Notes: generated from the letters alone by a model not told the origin. Positions 25,052-33,871 are shown, numbered from the stretch's first letter. The stretch is 45,900 bases of DNA from an uncultured Oscillospiraceae bacterium (GCA_934591635.1 CAKTPI010000012.1:1-45900); one strand, 5' to 3'. Program-made: numbers and translations.

Positions 25052-26989
25052 ATGATAACAAAATGGATTTCCGGCTGTCCTTATCAGCTGGACGCGGTTG
25101 TGATCGAGGTTCCTGCCTCCGATCAGCCGGCGGGGCTGGAAGCCGCAGGCCGGAGCGGCGGGCTGGAATTTACCCGCGCACTGGACAAAAACGATAAAAT
25201 TTACGGTCTGGGCGAAACCTCCCGGGGAATCAACAAGCGGGGCTGCCATCTGGTGAACTACAACGTGGATAACATGTACCACCGGCCGGACACCCTGTCG
25301 ATGTATGGCTCGCACAATTTTATCATCGTCAGCGGGCAGGAGCACTGGGGTTTCTTCTTCGACACCCCGGCACGGGTGGTTTTCGACCTGGATTCCGGTG
25401 GAACGGGAGTGCTTTCCGTCCGGTGTGACAGTGCCGATCTGACCGTATACAGCATTCAAGAAAGCAGCGACATGGCGGTTGCGGCAGCGTTCCGGCGCTG
25501 CATTGGCCGCAGCTATATCCCGCCGCTGTGGGCCTTTGGCTTTGGCCAGAGCCGCTGGGGCTACAAGTCAAAGGGAGACTTCCGGGCCGTGGCCGATGGC
25601 TATCAAAAAGCGGGGATCCCTCTGGACTATATCTGCATGGACATCGACTATATGGATCGGTTCATCGACTTCACCTTCCACCCGACCCGGTTTCCGGATT
25701 TCGAGGCCTTCTGCCGGGAGATGAAGGAGCGGGGCATACGGCTGGTGCCCATCATCGATGCCGGTATCAAAATTGAGCCCGGCAATCCCGTATACGATGA
25801 AGGGTTTGCCAAGGACTACTTCTGCAAAAATAAGGAAGGCAACAATTTCCAGGCAGCCGTGTGGCCGGGTATGACCCATTACCCCGACTTCTTCCAGCCC
25901 CAGGTACGGCAGTGGTTCGGCCAGCAGTACAAGGTGCTCACGGATAAAGGCATTGAGGGCTTCTGGAATGATATGAATGAACCCGCCATTTTCTACAGTG
26001 AGTACTCCGAGCACATGGCGAAAAAGGACTTTATCCCCGGCAGTGATGATGACTATCAGAAGGATGTCAATCTGGTGGACTATACCAACTTCTACCACAA
26101 TATTGACGGGAAGCCGGTGCTGCACCACAAGGTGCACAACGCCTTTGGCTACCTGATGACCCGCAGTGCCGGAGAACAGCTGAACCGCATGATGGAGAAG
26201 CGGTATCTGCTCTTCTCCCGCTCCAGCTGCATCGGGGCCCATCGCTACGGCGGCATCTGGACGGGAGACAACCGCTCCAGCTGGGAAAACCTGCGCATGG
26301 CAGTGTGTCAGATGCCCTCGCTGAATATGTGCGGCTTTTTGTACATCGGCACGGACATCGGCGGCTTTGCCGGAAACTGCACCCGGGAGTTGCTGCTGCG
26401 CTGGCTTGCTTTCGGCGTATTCACGCCCCTGATGCGCAACCACGCCATGAAGGGCACCCGCCGGCAGGAATGCTACCGCTTCGCAGGCGCCGAGGATTTC
26501 CGCACGGTCATCAGTCTGCGCTACCGGCTGCTTCCCTATCTGTATTCCGAGTATATGAAAGCCGCCACCCGGGGCACTCTGTATTTCCGCCCCCTGGCCT
26601 TTGACTTTCCGGAGAATGCGCAGGCCGCAGAGGTTGAAGATCAGTTGATGCTGGGCGACAGCCTGATGATCGCCCCTCTGATGGAAAAAGGGAAGGCGGA
26701 GCGCACCGTGTATCTGCCGGAGGACATGACCCGGGTGACCTATGACGGCGAATTCCGCACAGAGCCCCTGCCCTGCGGACGGCATACGATCCACGCGGCA
26801 CTGAACCAGGTGGTATTTTTCATCCGTAAGGATCGCCTGCTTCCCATTGCCGCAGAGGCCGCCAAGGTTGAGCAGGTGGATTTGGAGCACGTCACCCTGC
26901 TGGGCACCGGTTCCCGGTATGAACAGTACCTGGACAATGGGCAAACCAAGGACTATGGCGAAGACCATATCCGCATACTGACCAAGTAA
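25052..26989 (+). CDS. Glycoside hydrolase family 31 (alpha-glucosidase type)
   Basis: 645 residues. N-terminal beta-sandwich (with YGLGETSRGINKRG) and a TIM barrel with the catalytic nucleophile Asp in GFWNDMNEPAIF and acid/base Asp in IWTGDNRSSWENLR. DIDYMDRFIDFTF and GTDIGGFAGN are further family motifs. No signal peptide, so it acts inside the cell, probably on imported alpha-glucosides; exact linkage is not predictable. ATG 25052 follows AAGGAG by 11 nt. It is shorter than many GH31 enzymes because the C-terminal beta domains are brief. It has its own promoter and terminator. Confidence 0.92.
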   Translation: MITKWISGCPYQLDAVVIEVPASDQPAGLEAAGRSGGLEFTRALDKNDKIYGLGETSRGINKRGCHLVNYNVDNMYHRPDTLSMYGSHNFIIVSGQEHWGFFFDTPARVVFDLDSGGTGVLSVRCDSADLTVYSIQESSDMAVAAAFRRCIGRSYIPPLWAFGFGQSRWGYKSKGDFRAVADGYQKAGIPLDYICMDIDYMDRFIDFTFHPTRFPDFEAFCREMKERGIRLVPIIDAGIKIEPGNPVYDEGFAKDYFCKNKEGNNFQAAVWPGMTHYPDFFQPQVRQWFGQQYKVLTDKGIEGFWNDMNEPAIFYSEYSEHMAKKDFIPGSDDDYQKDVNLVDYTNFYHNIDGKPVLHHKVHNAFGYLMTRSAGEQLNRMMEKRYLLFSRSSCIGAHRYGGIWTGDNRSSWENLRMAVCQMPSLNMCGFLYIGTDIGGFAGNCTRELLLRWLAFGVFTPLMRNHAMKGTRRQECYRFAGAEDFRTVISLRYRLLPYLYSEYMKAATRGTLYFRPLAFDFPENAQAAEVEDQLMLGDSLMIAPLMEKGKAERTVYLPEDMTRVTYDGEFRTEPLPCGRHTIHAALNQVVFFIRKDRLLPIAAEAAKVEQVDLEHVTLLGTGSRYEQYLDNGQTKDYGEDHIRILTK

Positions 26990-26996
26990 GGACAAA

Positions 26997-27036
26997 CAAT
27001 GGGGCTTGCTGCATTGCAAAGCAGTAAGCCCCATTG
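26997..27036. terminator. Bidirectional terminator between GH31 and the membrane protein
   Basis: CAATGGGGCTTGCTGC pairs with GCAGTAAGCCCCATTG around ATTGCAAA; a T-rich stretch follows on the plus strand. It lies between convergent genes. Confidence 0.8.
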
Positions 27037-27054
27037 TTATTGTTATTCTGTTTT

Positions 27055-28737
27055 TCAGAGCTTTCCCAAAATCCACCAACAGCTCAGTGCAGCAATCAGG
27101 AAGGAGCCGGGAACCACCGTGCCGGTACGGCGATAGCAGGCGGTTCCAAGCAGGCTGAACAGAAGTGTCTGGGGCAGCAGCTCCAACAGCAGCGCGCCGC
27201 CGGAATTGCCAAAGACCGCGCCCAGGAAAGCATCCGCCCCAAAGCCGGACAGCTGCGCCGCCGCATAACCCGCCAGCGCCAGCAGTACACTCCCGGCCAT
27301 GACCAGGAAGCAGCGCCACCAGCAGCCGAAAAAGCCCCGGATGCCCCGCAGATATGCCTGATTTGTCCGGTTCAGGGCCAAAAACCGGCTGCTACACACC
27401 AAATAGCACAGGGTAATGACCGGATAGTAAATTCCGATCTGCTCTGCATGCGCCCGGGTAAAGCGGCAGAACAGAGGTCGGACGAATTGCAGCTCCAGCC
27501 GGAACTGCCACCGGAACAGGACGTTCATCCCATAAATCATGCCAACCCCCAGTGCCGCCAACAGCAGGCTCCACAGGTACAGCCCCAGGTCGATGTGCTC
27601 CGGCCAGCGGGCCGAGGAGAGACCCATATCATAGCAATTAATGATTCGGCCCCGCCGCCGGGCGCGCCGGCAGGTGATCCAGTTTGCCAGCAGCAGCACC
27701 ACAGCCAGCAGACCATACCAGGCAAAGAATCCGTTTCCCGCCGGAATGCGGAACACCTGTCCCGGCAGCTTCTGCCCCAGCCACGTCATAACGGGGTAGG
27801 ACGCCCCCGCCGCCAGCACAAAGAACAGGGCGCTGCCCCACCGTTTGCCCCATCCGGCAAGATGATCCCCACTGGGCAGGGGCTGCACCACCGTACACAG
27901 GCCAGGCAGCCGAAGCAGCAGCTCACCCAGCGGCACCAGGGCGCAGAGGACAAGCAGCGTCGCCGCCAAGGTCAGCCATTCGGCCACCATGGCAATCTGG
28001 TCACTGGCCGGGGCAGTCAGATTCAGGCCAATGGCAGCCTTCAGCCAGCGCAGTGCGGCGGCCAGCCCCTTGGCGCTGTGGGCGGCCAAAGCAGGAACCG
28101 TGGAAATCAGCTCCACCCGCTGGGCACTGCCATCTGCAAAGCTTCCGAAGGTCGTATCCCATTGGAGCTCATCCGTGTCCGTCCCAGTTTTCTCTCCATA
28201 TTCCGGCTGCATCAGCAGCATATTGGAAAGCGCTTCCGTTTCCTCACCGGTGGTGCTGCCCCAAGGCAGCACCACCGCCTTCGGCGCGATATCCGTATCC
28301 GCATAGCGGGCGGCTACACTCCGGCAGCCCTCCGGCTCTCCGCAAAGGGCCAGACGGCCGCCATCCACATTGGGCTGCTGGGACAGCAGCCAGTAGGCAG
28401 CGGCCGCGCCGCCATGCTCCCCTGTGGTGTATTCCTCCGGGATCAGCACCACAGCGCCGCGCCGGGCCAGTTCCGCCGCGTAGAAAAGGCCGTTTTCCCT
28501 ATTGCCGGGGAGCAGCAATACCCCCGGCCCCGGCTGCTCCGCCGTTGCAGACAGGGGACAATAGCACTCGTAGGTCAGGCTGCTGCCATCCGCTTGATTA
28601 TGCAGACGGCCGTTTACGATCCGCACTGCCCCGCCGCTGCACCGCACGCCATCCGCAAAGGCCATGCACACCGCCGCGCCCAGCAGGAACAGCAAAAGCA
28701 GCAGTACTGGCCGCAAAACCATCCTTCTTCTCGTCAT
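27055..28737 (-). CDS. Membrane protein with an extracytoplasmic alpha/beta-hydrolase-like domain
   Basis: 560 residues. A first membrane helix (VLLLLLFLLGAAVCMAFA) is followed by an outside domain of about 200 residues that looks like an alpha/beta hydrolase (GVLLLPGNRENGLFYAAELA, RLALCGEPEGCRSVAARYA). The expected G-x-S-x-G nucleophile elbow reads G-E-P-E-G, so the Ser is missing. Residues from about 245 to the end hold some nine membrane helices. No specific family was recognised; a role in sensing or export of an acyl or peptide ligand is possible but unproven. It diverges from the GH3 gene, and the two promoters lie back to back. Confidence 0.65.
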   Translation of the reverse strand: MTRRRMVLRPVLLLLLFLLGAAVCMAFADGVRCSGGAVRIVNGRLHNQADGSSLTYECYCPLSATAEQPGPGVLLLPGNRENGLFYAAELARRGAVVLIPEEYTTGEHGGAAAAYWLLSQQPNVDGGRLALCGEPEGCRSVAARYADTDIAPKAVVLPWGSTTGEETEALSNMLLMQPEYGEKTGTDTDELQWDTTFGSFADGSAQRVELISTVPALAAHSAKGLAAALRWLKAAIGLNLTAPASDQIAMVAEWLTLAATLLVLCALVPLGELLLRLPGLCTVVQPLPSGDHLAGWGKRWGSALFFVLAAGASYPVMTWLGQKLPGQVFRIPAGNGFFAWYGLLAVVLLLANWITCRRARRRGRIINCYDMGLSSARWPEHIDLGLYLWSLLLAALGVGMIYGMNVLFRWQFRLELQFVRPLFCRFTRAHAEQIGIYYPVITLCYLVCSSRFLALNRTNQAYLRGIRGFFGCWWRCFLVMAGSVLLALAGYAAAQLSGFGADAFLGAVFGNSGGALLLELLPQTLLFSLLGTACYRRTGTVVPGSFLIAALSCWWILGKL

Positions 28738-28782
28738 ACGTTCTCATCCTTCCCGCTGCGTCCCAGATTTTCAGATGCGCTC

Positions 28783-28811
28783 AGTATATCATTCCGGCAA
28801 AGCCTTTGCAA
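28783..28811 (-). promoter_or_regulatory. Promoter of the membrane pseudo-hydrolase gene
   Basis: Minus strand TTGCAA, 17-nt spacer, TATACT. It lies 19 bp from the divergent GH3 promoter. Confidence 0.65.
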
Positions 28812-28829
28812 GTATTTTCACAAACAGGA

Positions 28830-28858
28830 TTGATTTTCTTTCATTGCTTTTGTATAAT
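28830..28858 (+). promoter_or_regulatory. Promoter of the GH3 gene
   Basis: TTGATT, 17-nt spacer, perfect TATAAT, 50 bp before the GH3 ATG. Confidence 0.8.
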
Positions 28859-28907
28859 AAGACAAGAACGATCCCTTCCATATACAACTGAAAGGAGCTT
28901 ATCCCCC

Positions 28908-31502
28908 ATGATTCACTATCACGCAAAGCTCACCCCCGATGTCACCGCCAGTGAGCAGGCCCACAGTGACTACATCCGCGCTATCTCCGGCGAGTGCATG
29001 GTGCTGCTGGAAAATGACGGTGTTTTGCCCCTGGCCAGCCCTCGGGAGGTTGCCCTGTACGGCAACGGTGCCCGGGCCACCGTCAAGGGCGGCACCGGCA
29101 GCGGCGAGGTCAACAGCCGCTACAGTATCTCCGTGGAGCAGGGCCTGGAGGCCGCTGGCTTTACGGTGACCACCAAGGACTGGCTGGCTGCCCAGGACGC
29201 CGCCGTCAAGGCAGAAAACGATGCCTATCTGGCCGATGTCCACGCCCGGGCCACCGCCATGGGCGTCCCGGATTTCTTTGTCATGTTCAACGAGCATGCC
29301 ATCCCCAAGGCACTGGCCCCCTTCCGGAAGGCAGCGGGTGACCTGGCCATTTACGTGCTGGCCCGGAACTCCGGTGAGGGCAGCGACCGCTACGATGCCC
29401 CCGGCGACTACGAGCTGACCCAGGATGAAATTGATTTTCTCACTGCTCTGGGGCAGAATTACAAGCAGGTGATCCTCCTGCTGAACCTGGGTGGTGTGGT
29501 CAACGCTTCCACACTGAAGGCTATCCCCGGCATCAATGCCTCCCTGCTGATTTCCCAGAGCGGCAACATGGGCGGCCACATTGTGGCGGATGTGCTGCTG
29601 GGCAAATCCATCCCCAGCGGGCGTCTCACCGACACCTGGGCCGCAAATTACGCGGACTACCCGTCCTCTGCCACCTTCAGCCACAACAATGGCGACTGGC
29701 ACGATGAGGATTATGTGGACGGCATCTTTGTGGGCTACCGCTACTTCGACACCTTCAATGTCACTCCCGTCTACCCCTTTGGCTACGGTCTGAATTACAC
29801 CTCCTTTGAAATGCAGGCCCTGTCCACCGCAGCCGATGAGCACTGGGTATCCGTCACCGTGCAGGTGCGCAATACCGGCAGGCACCCCGGCCGGGAGGTC
29901 GTCCAGGTGTACGGCTCCGCGCCCCGGGAGGGACTGGAAAAGCCCATGCAGGTGCTGTGCGGCTTTGGAAAGACCCGGCTGCTCCAGCCCGGCGAAACCC
30001 AGACGCTGACCGTTGGCTTTGCGCTTACCAATCTGGAAAGCTACGACCCCGCCAAGGCCGCCTACGTGCTGGAAAAAGGCGAGTATATCATCCGCGTCGG
30101 CAAGAACAGCCGGGATACCCACGTGGCTGCCCTGCTCCGGCTGGACGAGACCGCTGTCACCAAAAAGGTCAAAAATATCTGCCCGCTGGATCGGGAATTC
30201 GATGAGATCTCCTGCGCCGGCGTGACCCCCTGGACTCCGGCCGGTGAGCAGGCCGAAAAAGCCGCCGCTCCCGTGTTTGCCCTGTACGCTGCCAGGATTC
30301 CCACTGTGACAGTCACCTATGCCGGAGAGCCCGCCCCCCTACCCTCTGCCGGAACCGACCACACCATCACCATGGAAGAAGTGCGGGACGGCAAATATAC
30401 CATGGCCCAGCTGGTTTCCCAACTGACTGTGGAGGAAATGGCCGAAATGTGCGTGGGCGCGGCCCGGGATAACGACAGCGTCATTGGTGCGGCCTCCAAG
30501 GCCGTCCCCGGTGCTGCCGGTGAGACCAGCATGCATCTGGCCTATCGCGGAGTACGGGACATGACCAACGCCGACGGCCCTGCCGGCCTGCGGCTGATTC
30601 CCCACTTCCGCACCGATGCCGAAGGCACCCTCCTGCCCGGCGGGCAATCCATGGGTGGCCTTGGTGAAACCTATGGTGAAAAGCAGCCCGGCGAAACAGA
30701 CTACTACCAGTACTGCACTGCCATTCCCATTGCCTGGCTGCTGGCCAGCTCCTGGGATTTGGAGCTGATTGAAAAATGCGGCGATGTAGTGGGTGCCGAG
30801 ATGGAAACCTTCGGCGTTCGGGTCTGGCTGGCCCCCGGTATGAACATCCACCGCAACCCCCTATGCGGCCGGAACTTTGAGTATTACTCCGAGGATCCCC
30901 TGCTCAGTGGCCTGTGCGCGGCAGCAGACGTCCGCGGCGTGCAGAAGCACCCGGGCGTTGGCACCAGCATCAAGCACTACTTCGCCAACAATCAGGAAGA
31001 CAACCGCATGTACTGCAACGCCCACATCAAGGAGCGCGCCATCCGGGAAATCTACCTGCGCAACTTTGGCGTGTGCATTGAGGCTTCTCAGCCCATGACC
31101 ATCATGACCAGCTACAACCTGATCAACGGTGTCCACGGCGCCAACTGCTATGACTCCATCACCTGCTACGCCCGGGAGGAGTGCGGGTTCCAGGGCTATG
31201 TGATGACCGACTGGTTCACCAGCAATGAGAAAATTTCCAGCGCCCTGGCAAAGCCAGACCGCCGGTACCCCTGTGCTTCCAGTCCCCAGTGCGTCTATGC
31301 CGGGAACGATGTCCAGATGCCCGGCTGTGAGGGCAACATTGCCGATATCGTCGCCGCCGTAAAGGACGGCAGCCTGCCCATCGGCTATCTCCAGCGCAGC
31401 ACCACGAAGCTGCTGGAGGTTGACCTGAAATGCGGTAGCTTCCCCGAAGCCGGCCCCTATATTGCGGGCCAGAAGCTGCGTTCCTTCGTCAGCCAGAAAT
31501 AA
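28908..31502 (+). CDS. Glycoside hydrolase family 3 beta-glucosidase with inverted domain order
   Basis: 864 residues, no signal peptide. The usual C-terminal GH3 domain comes first (GECMVLLENDGVLPL, GNGARATVKGGTGSGEVNSR near residues 29-70), then a fibronectin-III-like domain (about 300-400), and the TIM-barrel catalytic domain lies at the C-terminus with RDMTNADGPAGLRLIP, TSIKHYFANNQEDNR and the nucleophile Asp in GFQGYVMTDWF. This permuted order is known for some rumen and gut GH3 enzymes. It probably cleaves beta-glucosides or xylosides taken into the cell. ATG 28908 follows AAAGGAG by 9 nt; the frame is open for 855 bases upstream, but that part is the shadow of the divergent gene. Confidence 0.92.
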   Translation: MIHYHAKLTPDVTASEQAHSDYIRAISGECMVLLENDGVLPLASPREVALYGNGARATVKGGTGSGEVNSRYSISVEQGLEAAGFTVTTKDWLAAQDAAVKAENDAYLADVHARATAMGVPDFFVMFNEHAIPKALAPFRKAAGDLAIYVLARNSGEGSDRYDAPGDYELTQDEIDFLTALGQNYKQVILLLNLGGVVNASTLKAIPGINASLLISQSGNMGGHIVADVLLGKSIPSGRLTDTWAANYADYPSSATFSHNNGDWHDEDYVDGIFVGYRYFDTFNVTPVYPFGYGLNYTSFEMQALSTAADEHWVSVTVQVRNTGRHPGREVVQVYGSAPREGLEKPMQVLCGFGKTRLLQPGETQTLTVGFALTNLESYDPAKAAYVLEKGEYIIRVGKNSRDTHVAALLRLDETAVTKKVKNICPLDREFDEISCAGVTPWTPAGEQAEKAAAPVFALYAARIPTVTVTYAGEPAPLPSAGTDHTITMEEVRDGKYTMAQLVSQLTVEEMAEMCVGAARDNDSVIGAASKAVPGAAGETSMHLAYRGVRDMTNADGPAGLRLIPHFRTDAEGTLLPGGQSMGGLGETYGEKQPGETDYYQYCTAIPIAWLLASSWDLELIEKCGDVVGAEMETFGVRVWLAPGMNIHRNPLCGRNFEYYSEDPLLSGLCAAADVRGVQKHPGVGTSIKHYFANNQEDNRMYCNAHIKERAIREIYLRNFGVCIEASQPMTIMTSYNLINGVHGANCYDSITCYAREECGFQGYVMTDWFTSNEKISSALAKPDRRYPCASSPQCVYAGNDVQMPGCEGNIADIVAAVKDGSLPIGYLQRSTTKLLEVDLKCGSFPEAGPYIAGQKLRSFVSQK

Positions 31503-31530
31503 TGTAATCTCCCGTTAATCTCCCAAAATT

Positions 31531-31564
31531 GCAGGCCCTTTCCCAGATGGGAAGGGCCTGCTTT
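31531..31564 (+). terminator. Terminator after the GH3 gene
   Basis: GCAGGCCCTTTCCC and GGGAAGGGCCTGC enclose AGAT, followed by TTTAAT. Confidence 0.85.
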
Positions 31565-31601
31565 AATAAAAAAGATACAAAACCATGCAGGAGGCATCCA
31601 A

Positions 31602-31943
31602 ATGCTGAAGCAGCTCAAATACTTTCAATCTGTTGTTCGCTTAAACAGCTTCTCTGAGGCAGCTGAGGAAAATTTCATTTCTCAGTCCGCCATTTCCCAA
31701 CAGGTACAGGCTCTGGAGCGGGAACTGGGTTTCCGGCTTCTGGATCGCAAAAACCGCAGCTTTACCCTGACACCCGCAGGGGAATTCTTCTATCAAAGGA
31801 GCCTGATCCTGACGGTGGACTACGAACGGATGTGCAGCGAGGCCGCAAAAATTGCCAAGGGCAATCAGACCAGGCTCAGGATTGGGTATCTGCGCTGCTA
31901 TACGGGCAGCGAATTTCGCCGCGCTGCTGAAAGTGCAGTTTGA
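31602..31943 (+). pseudogene. LysR-family regulator, N-terminal remnant
   Basis: 113 codons give a complete LysR winged helix-turn-helix: LKYFQSVVRLNSFSEAAEEN, SQSAISQQVQALERELGF, LLDRKNRSFTLTPAGEFFY. The effector domain starts (RLRIGYLRCYTGSEF) and then the frame is lost (RRAAESAV, stop); about 190 residues are missing. The base after GSEF joins unrelated sequence that ends in a second-frame LLKVQFEK stop, as if a deletion fused two genes. A normal SD (AGGAGG) precedes the ATG, so a DNA-binding fragment could still be made. Confidence 0.75.
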
Positions 31944-31982
31944 AAAATAAGGATTACGGCAGAACCTGCGGAGGTAACGGAT

Positions 31983-32126
31983 ATGGCAAAACATGAGTTT
32001 GGAATCATGCAAACTGCTCCAAAAGCGGGTAGAAGATATGATAATTATGAGCCGCAGAAATACAATTATATCTCGGTAGAGGGTGCTCCCTTGAGAGACA
32101 TTGTGGGAAGGCTTGGCATGATGTAA
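31983..32126 (+). pseudogene. Truncated small gene (47 codons), family fragment
   Basis: GGAGG followed by an ATG encoding MAKHEFGIMQTAPKAG, YDNYEPQKYNYISVEG and an early stop. The opening resembles a family of roughly 100-residue clostridial hypotheticals (from memory, unnamed). The following 120 bases (32127-32252) are open in frame (HPELHHDGYLFVVNGSSYEL and so on, to a TAG at 32250) and look like a second relic. The gap 32253-32360 shows nothing recognisable. Confidence 0.4.
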
Positions 32127-32360
32127 TTTGTAAAGGGTGATTTCCACCCAGAATTACATCATGACGGGTATCTCTTTGTGGTGAATGGAAGCAGTTATGA
32201 ATTGGCCGGAAAATCCCTCACACTTTTCAGCTGGTGTGGGGGATTTTCATAGGCAGATATTTTCTACTTTGCTGGAAACAATCTTTGAAACTTACTGACA
32301 TCAGCACTGCTACCGTCTGACCTTGGGCAGGTGGTGAGTAAGTGCGCCCTTGCAGATTGC

Positions 32361-32389
32361 TTGCGCTTGAGACCCGTGTGTGCTATACT
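32361..32389 (+). promoter_or_regulatory. Extended -10 promoter of a small membrane protein gene
   Basis: TTGCGC, 17-nt spacer, TGC-TATACT (extended -10), 43 bp before the ATG at 32432. Confidence 0.6.
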
Positions 32390-32431
32390 AAATGCCAATT
32401 CAACAAATCGGAATTTATGGAGGTGTTTAGA

Positions 32432-32641
32432 ATGAAACAGAAAGTTCCTATGATATGCAACATTGTGAGTCTCATTCTGTTGATTGTATTTGTTATTAAG
32501 AGCATCGTTGATTATACTCAATACTCAACATCGCTAAACTCTGCGCCTTTTTATTTGTGGGTGTTAGTAAATGCTTTGTTTTTGGTAATTCCTGCAATTA
32601 TTTTGTTCGTTATTGGTTTCGTTGTAAAGAAGAAACAGTAA
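32432..32641 (+). CDS. Small two-helix membrane protein, 69 residues
   Basis: MKQKVPMICNIVSLILLIVF starts the protein. The first helix is NIVSLILLIVFVIKSIV, the second LWVLVNALFLVIPAIILFVIGFVV, and the protein ends KKKQ. GGAGGTG lies upstream at good spacing, with a promoter before it. The AT-rich codons differ from the GC-rich core genes and suggest transfer. No family was recognised. Confidence 0.65.
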   Translation: MKQKVPMICNIVSLILLIVFVIKSIVDYTQYSTSLNSAPFYLWVLVNALFLVIPAIILFVIGFVVKKKQ

Positions 32642-32745
32642 ACAATTCCAGTTTATCGACTTGACTTGCTCCTTTGGTTAACTGTTTTGCTCCTCGGCTC
32701 TGATCGGGCGGTGGCATCCCACTTGCCATATTTCTATCCGATGGG

Positions 32746-32780
32746 AAAGGGGCTTCCTCTTAATGAGGCGGCCCCTTTTA
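32746..32780 (+). terminator. Terminator after the 69-residue protein
   Basis: AAAGGGGC and GCCCCTTT around an 17-nt loop, followed by T residues. Confidence 0.65.
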
Positions 32781-32815
32781 TAAGTTTTTCTTATTTAAAA
32801 AGCCAGAAAGGGAAA

Positions 32816-32844
32816 TTGATTGCCGCGGCAATGGCGACTATAAT
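32816..32844 (+). promoter_or_regulatory. Promoter with a perfect palindrome in its spacer
   Basis: TTGATT, 17-nt spacer, TATAAT. The 14-bp perfect palindrome ATTGCCGCGGCAAT (32819-32832) begins inside the -35 hexamer and runs through the spacer, a classic operator position. The gene it drives is the broken flavodoxin at 32877. The nearby MarR gene is the obvious candidate for the repressor, but that is inference. Confidence 0.65.
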
Positions 32845-32876
32845 AGAAGTCAGAAAAGCCAATGGAGGGACGAAAT

Positions 32877-32939
32877 ATGGCAGCTTTGATCACGTTTTAC
32901 TCCCGCGTGGGAGAGAATTTCTTCGGCAGTGCATTCTGA
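32877..32939 (+). pseudogene. Flavodoxin N-terminal remnant (20 codons)
   Basis: After GGAGGG, an ATG encodes MAALITFYSRVGENFFGSAF and stops. The first 15 residues match the FMN-binding start of flavodoxins of the MKKLVVFYSRAGEN type; the rest is gone. The promoter and SD are still intact, so a short peptide could be made. Confidence 0.6.
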
Positions 32940-33053
32940 TCGCCTTAACAAATTTGTTTTTGTGCATCCGTGCGGTTTCATTGTCAATCAATGATACCGT
33001 ATTATTTTAGGACTTTTTCGTCAAGAAATAGCCGCCCGCTTATCCGCGGACGG

Positions 33054-33488
33054 TTATTCCCCGAGCATTTTCCTTCGGAACGCAGCAACAAATGTATCCA
33101 TCAGCTGAATCAATGTATCCTGCTGCTCTGCGGTCAGAACCTCCATGGCCCTCCGGTCCGCCTCATAGATATGGGAGATCAGTGCATTTGCGTACCGTTC
33201 CCCCTCCGGGGTCAGATGGATGGTTTTGATCCGGCGGTTTTCCGGCAGCTCCAGCAGCTCAATATAGCCGCTTTTGTAAAATGCTGTAATGACGTTGTTT
33301 ACGGTCTGCTTGGGCATCAGCGTCTTTTCGCAGATGAATTTCTGGGTGCAGTTTTCCGTCTGCTGAATGGCGTCCAGAATGCATAGGCTGTTATAGGAAA
33401 TACCGGACCTGCGGGCGTAGTCCTCGTAGATCACGCTCAGGCTTTGCCACGCGTCGCAAAATGCCCGCACTTTCTCATCGGTATCCAT
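33054..33488 (-). CDS. MarR-family transcriptional regulator
   Basis: 144 residues with a winged helix-turn-helix: ISYNSLCILDAIQQ, KFICEKTLMPKQTVNNVI (recognition helix region) and the wing LPENRRIKTIHLTPEGERYA; flanking helices form the dimer. It should bind palindromic DNA as a dimer and respond to small aromatic or redox-active molecules. A promoter (33522-33551) and a 17-bp palindrome at its start point suggest autoregulation. The broken flavodoxin beside it (32877) may have been its original target. Confidence 0.9.
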   Translation of the reverse strand: MDTDEKVRAFCDAWQSLSVIYEDYARRSGISYNSLCILDAIQQTENCTQKFICEKTLMPKQTVNNVITAFYKSGYIELLELPENRRIKTIHLTPEGERYANALISHIYEADRRAMEVLTAEQQDTLIQLMDTFVAAFRRKMLGE

Positions 33489-33504
33489 AGGCGTCTCCTT
33501 TCAC

Positions 33505-33521
33505 AGTCCTGTTCCAGGACT
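33505..33521. promoter_or_regulatory. Palindromic operator at the marR start region
   Basis: AGTCCTG-TTC-CAGGACT, perfect 7-bp arms, immediately downstream of the -10 of the marR promoter, where a bound dimer would block initiation. Its sequence differs from the 32819 palindrome. Confidence 0.7.
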
Positions 33522-33551
33522 ATTAGAACAGACCCATACCTACCTTGTCAA
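33522..33551 (-). promoter_or_regulatory. Promoter of the MarR-family gene
   Basis: Minus strand TTGACA, 18-nt spacer, TCTAAT. Confidence 0.75.
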
Positions 33552-33637
33552 GACCGGTAGAAAGGACATTTCCGGCAAGGGCCGGATTGCGGACAAGCAG
33601 AGAAACGCGCCATAATCTATCATTCCGCTTGAGCATC

Positions 33638-33871
33638 TTTACATTGGCGCGGCCTGACAGCGCACTGACCGGGTTCGTTGTGGTCCACGGCGTTGTTGCC
33701 ATTATCATGGGCGTGGCGGATATTCTGCTCTATGTCAAGGTATTATGGTTTACCGGCTTTGGCCCCATCGTCTCGCTTCTGTCTATCCGCTTTATTATCA
33801 GCATCTATCTGTTCCTCCTGGGTGTGGACTGCATCATCCTCGCCTTCAGCAAAGTCGGAACACGGTACTGA
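33638..33871 (+). pseudogene. Fragment of a small membrane protein gene (possibly DUF308/HdeD-like)
   Basis: An open frame whose C-terminal part reads TGFVVVHGVVAIIMGVADIL, LLSIRFIISIYLFLLGVDCI and IILAFSKVG, three membrane segments of a type seen in HdeD-like membrane proteins. The upstream codons are unlike a protein start, there is no SD, and the second part looks scrambled. A decayed gene is most likely. Confidence 0.3.

Noticed and set aside
25568..27319. A 583-codon minus-strand frame across the GH31 gene
   Set aside because: It is antisense to the catalytic barrel with intact active-site motifs and has no SD or promoter.
28053..28907. N-terminal extension of the GH3 frame by 285 codons
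   Set aside because: The added part is antisense to the membrane pseudo-hydrolase gene, and the promoter and AAAGGAG lie right before ATG 28908.
32666..33010. A 114-codon plus-strand frame after the 69-residue protein
   Set aside because: It runs through a terminator, a promoter with operator and the flavodoxin remnant; no SD.
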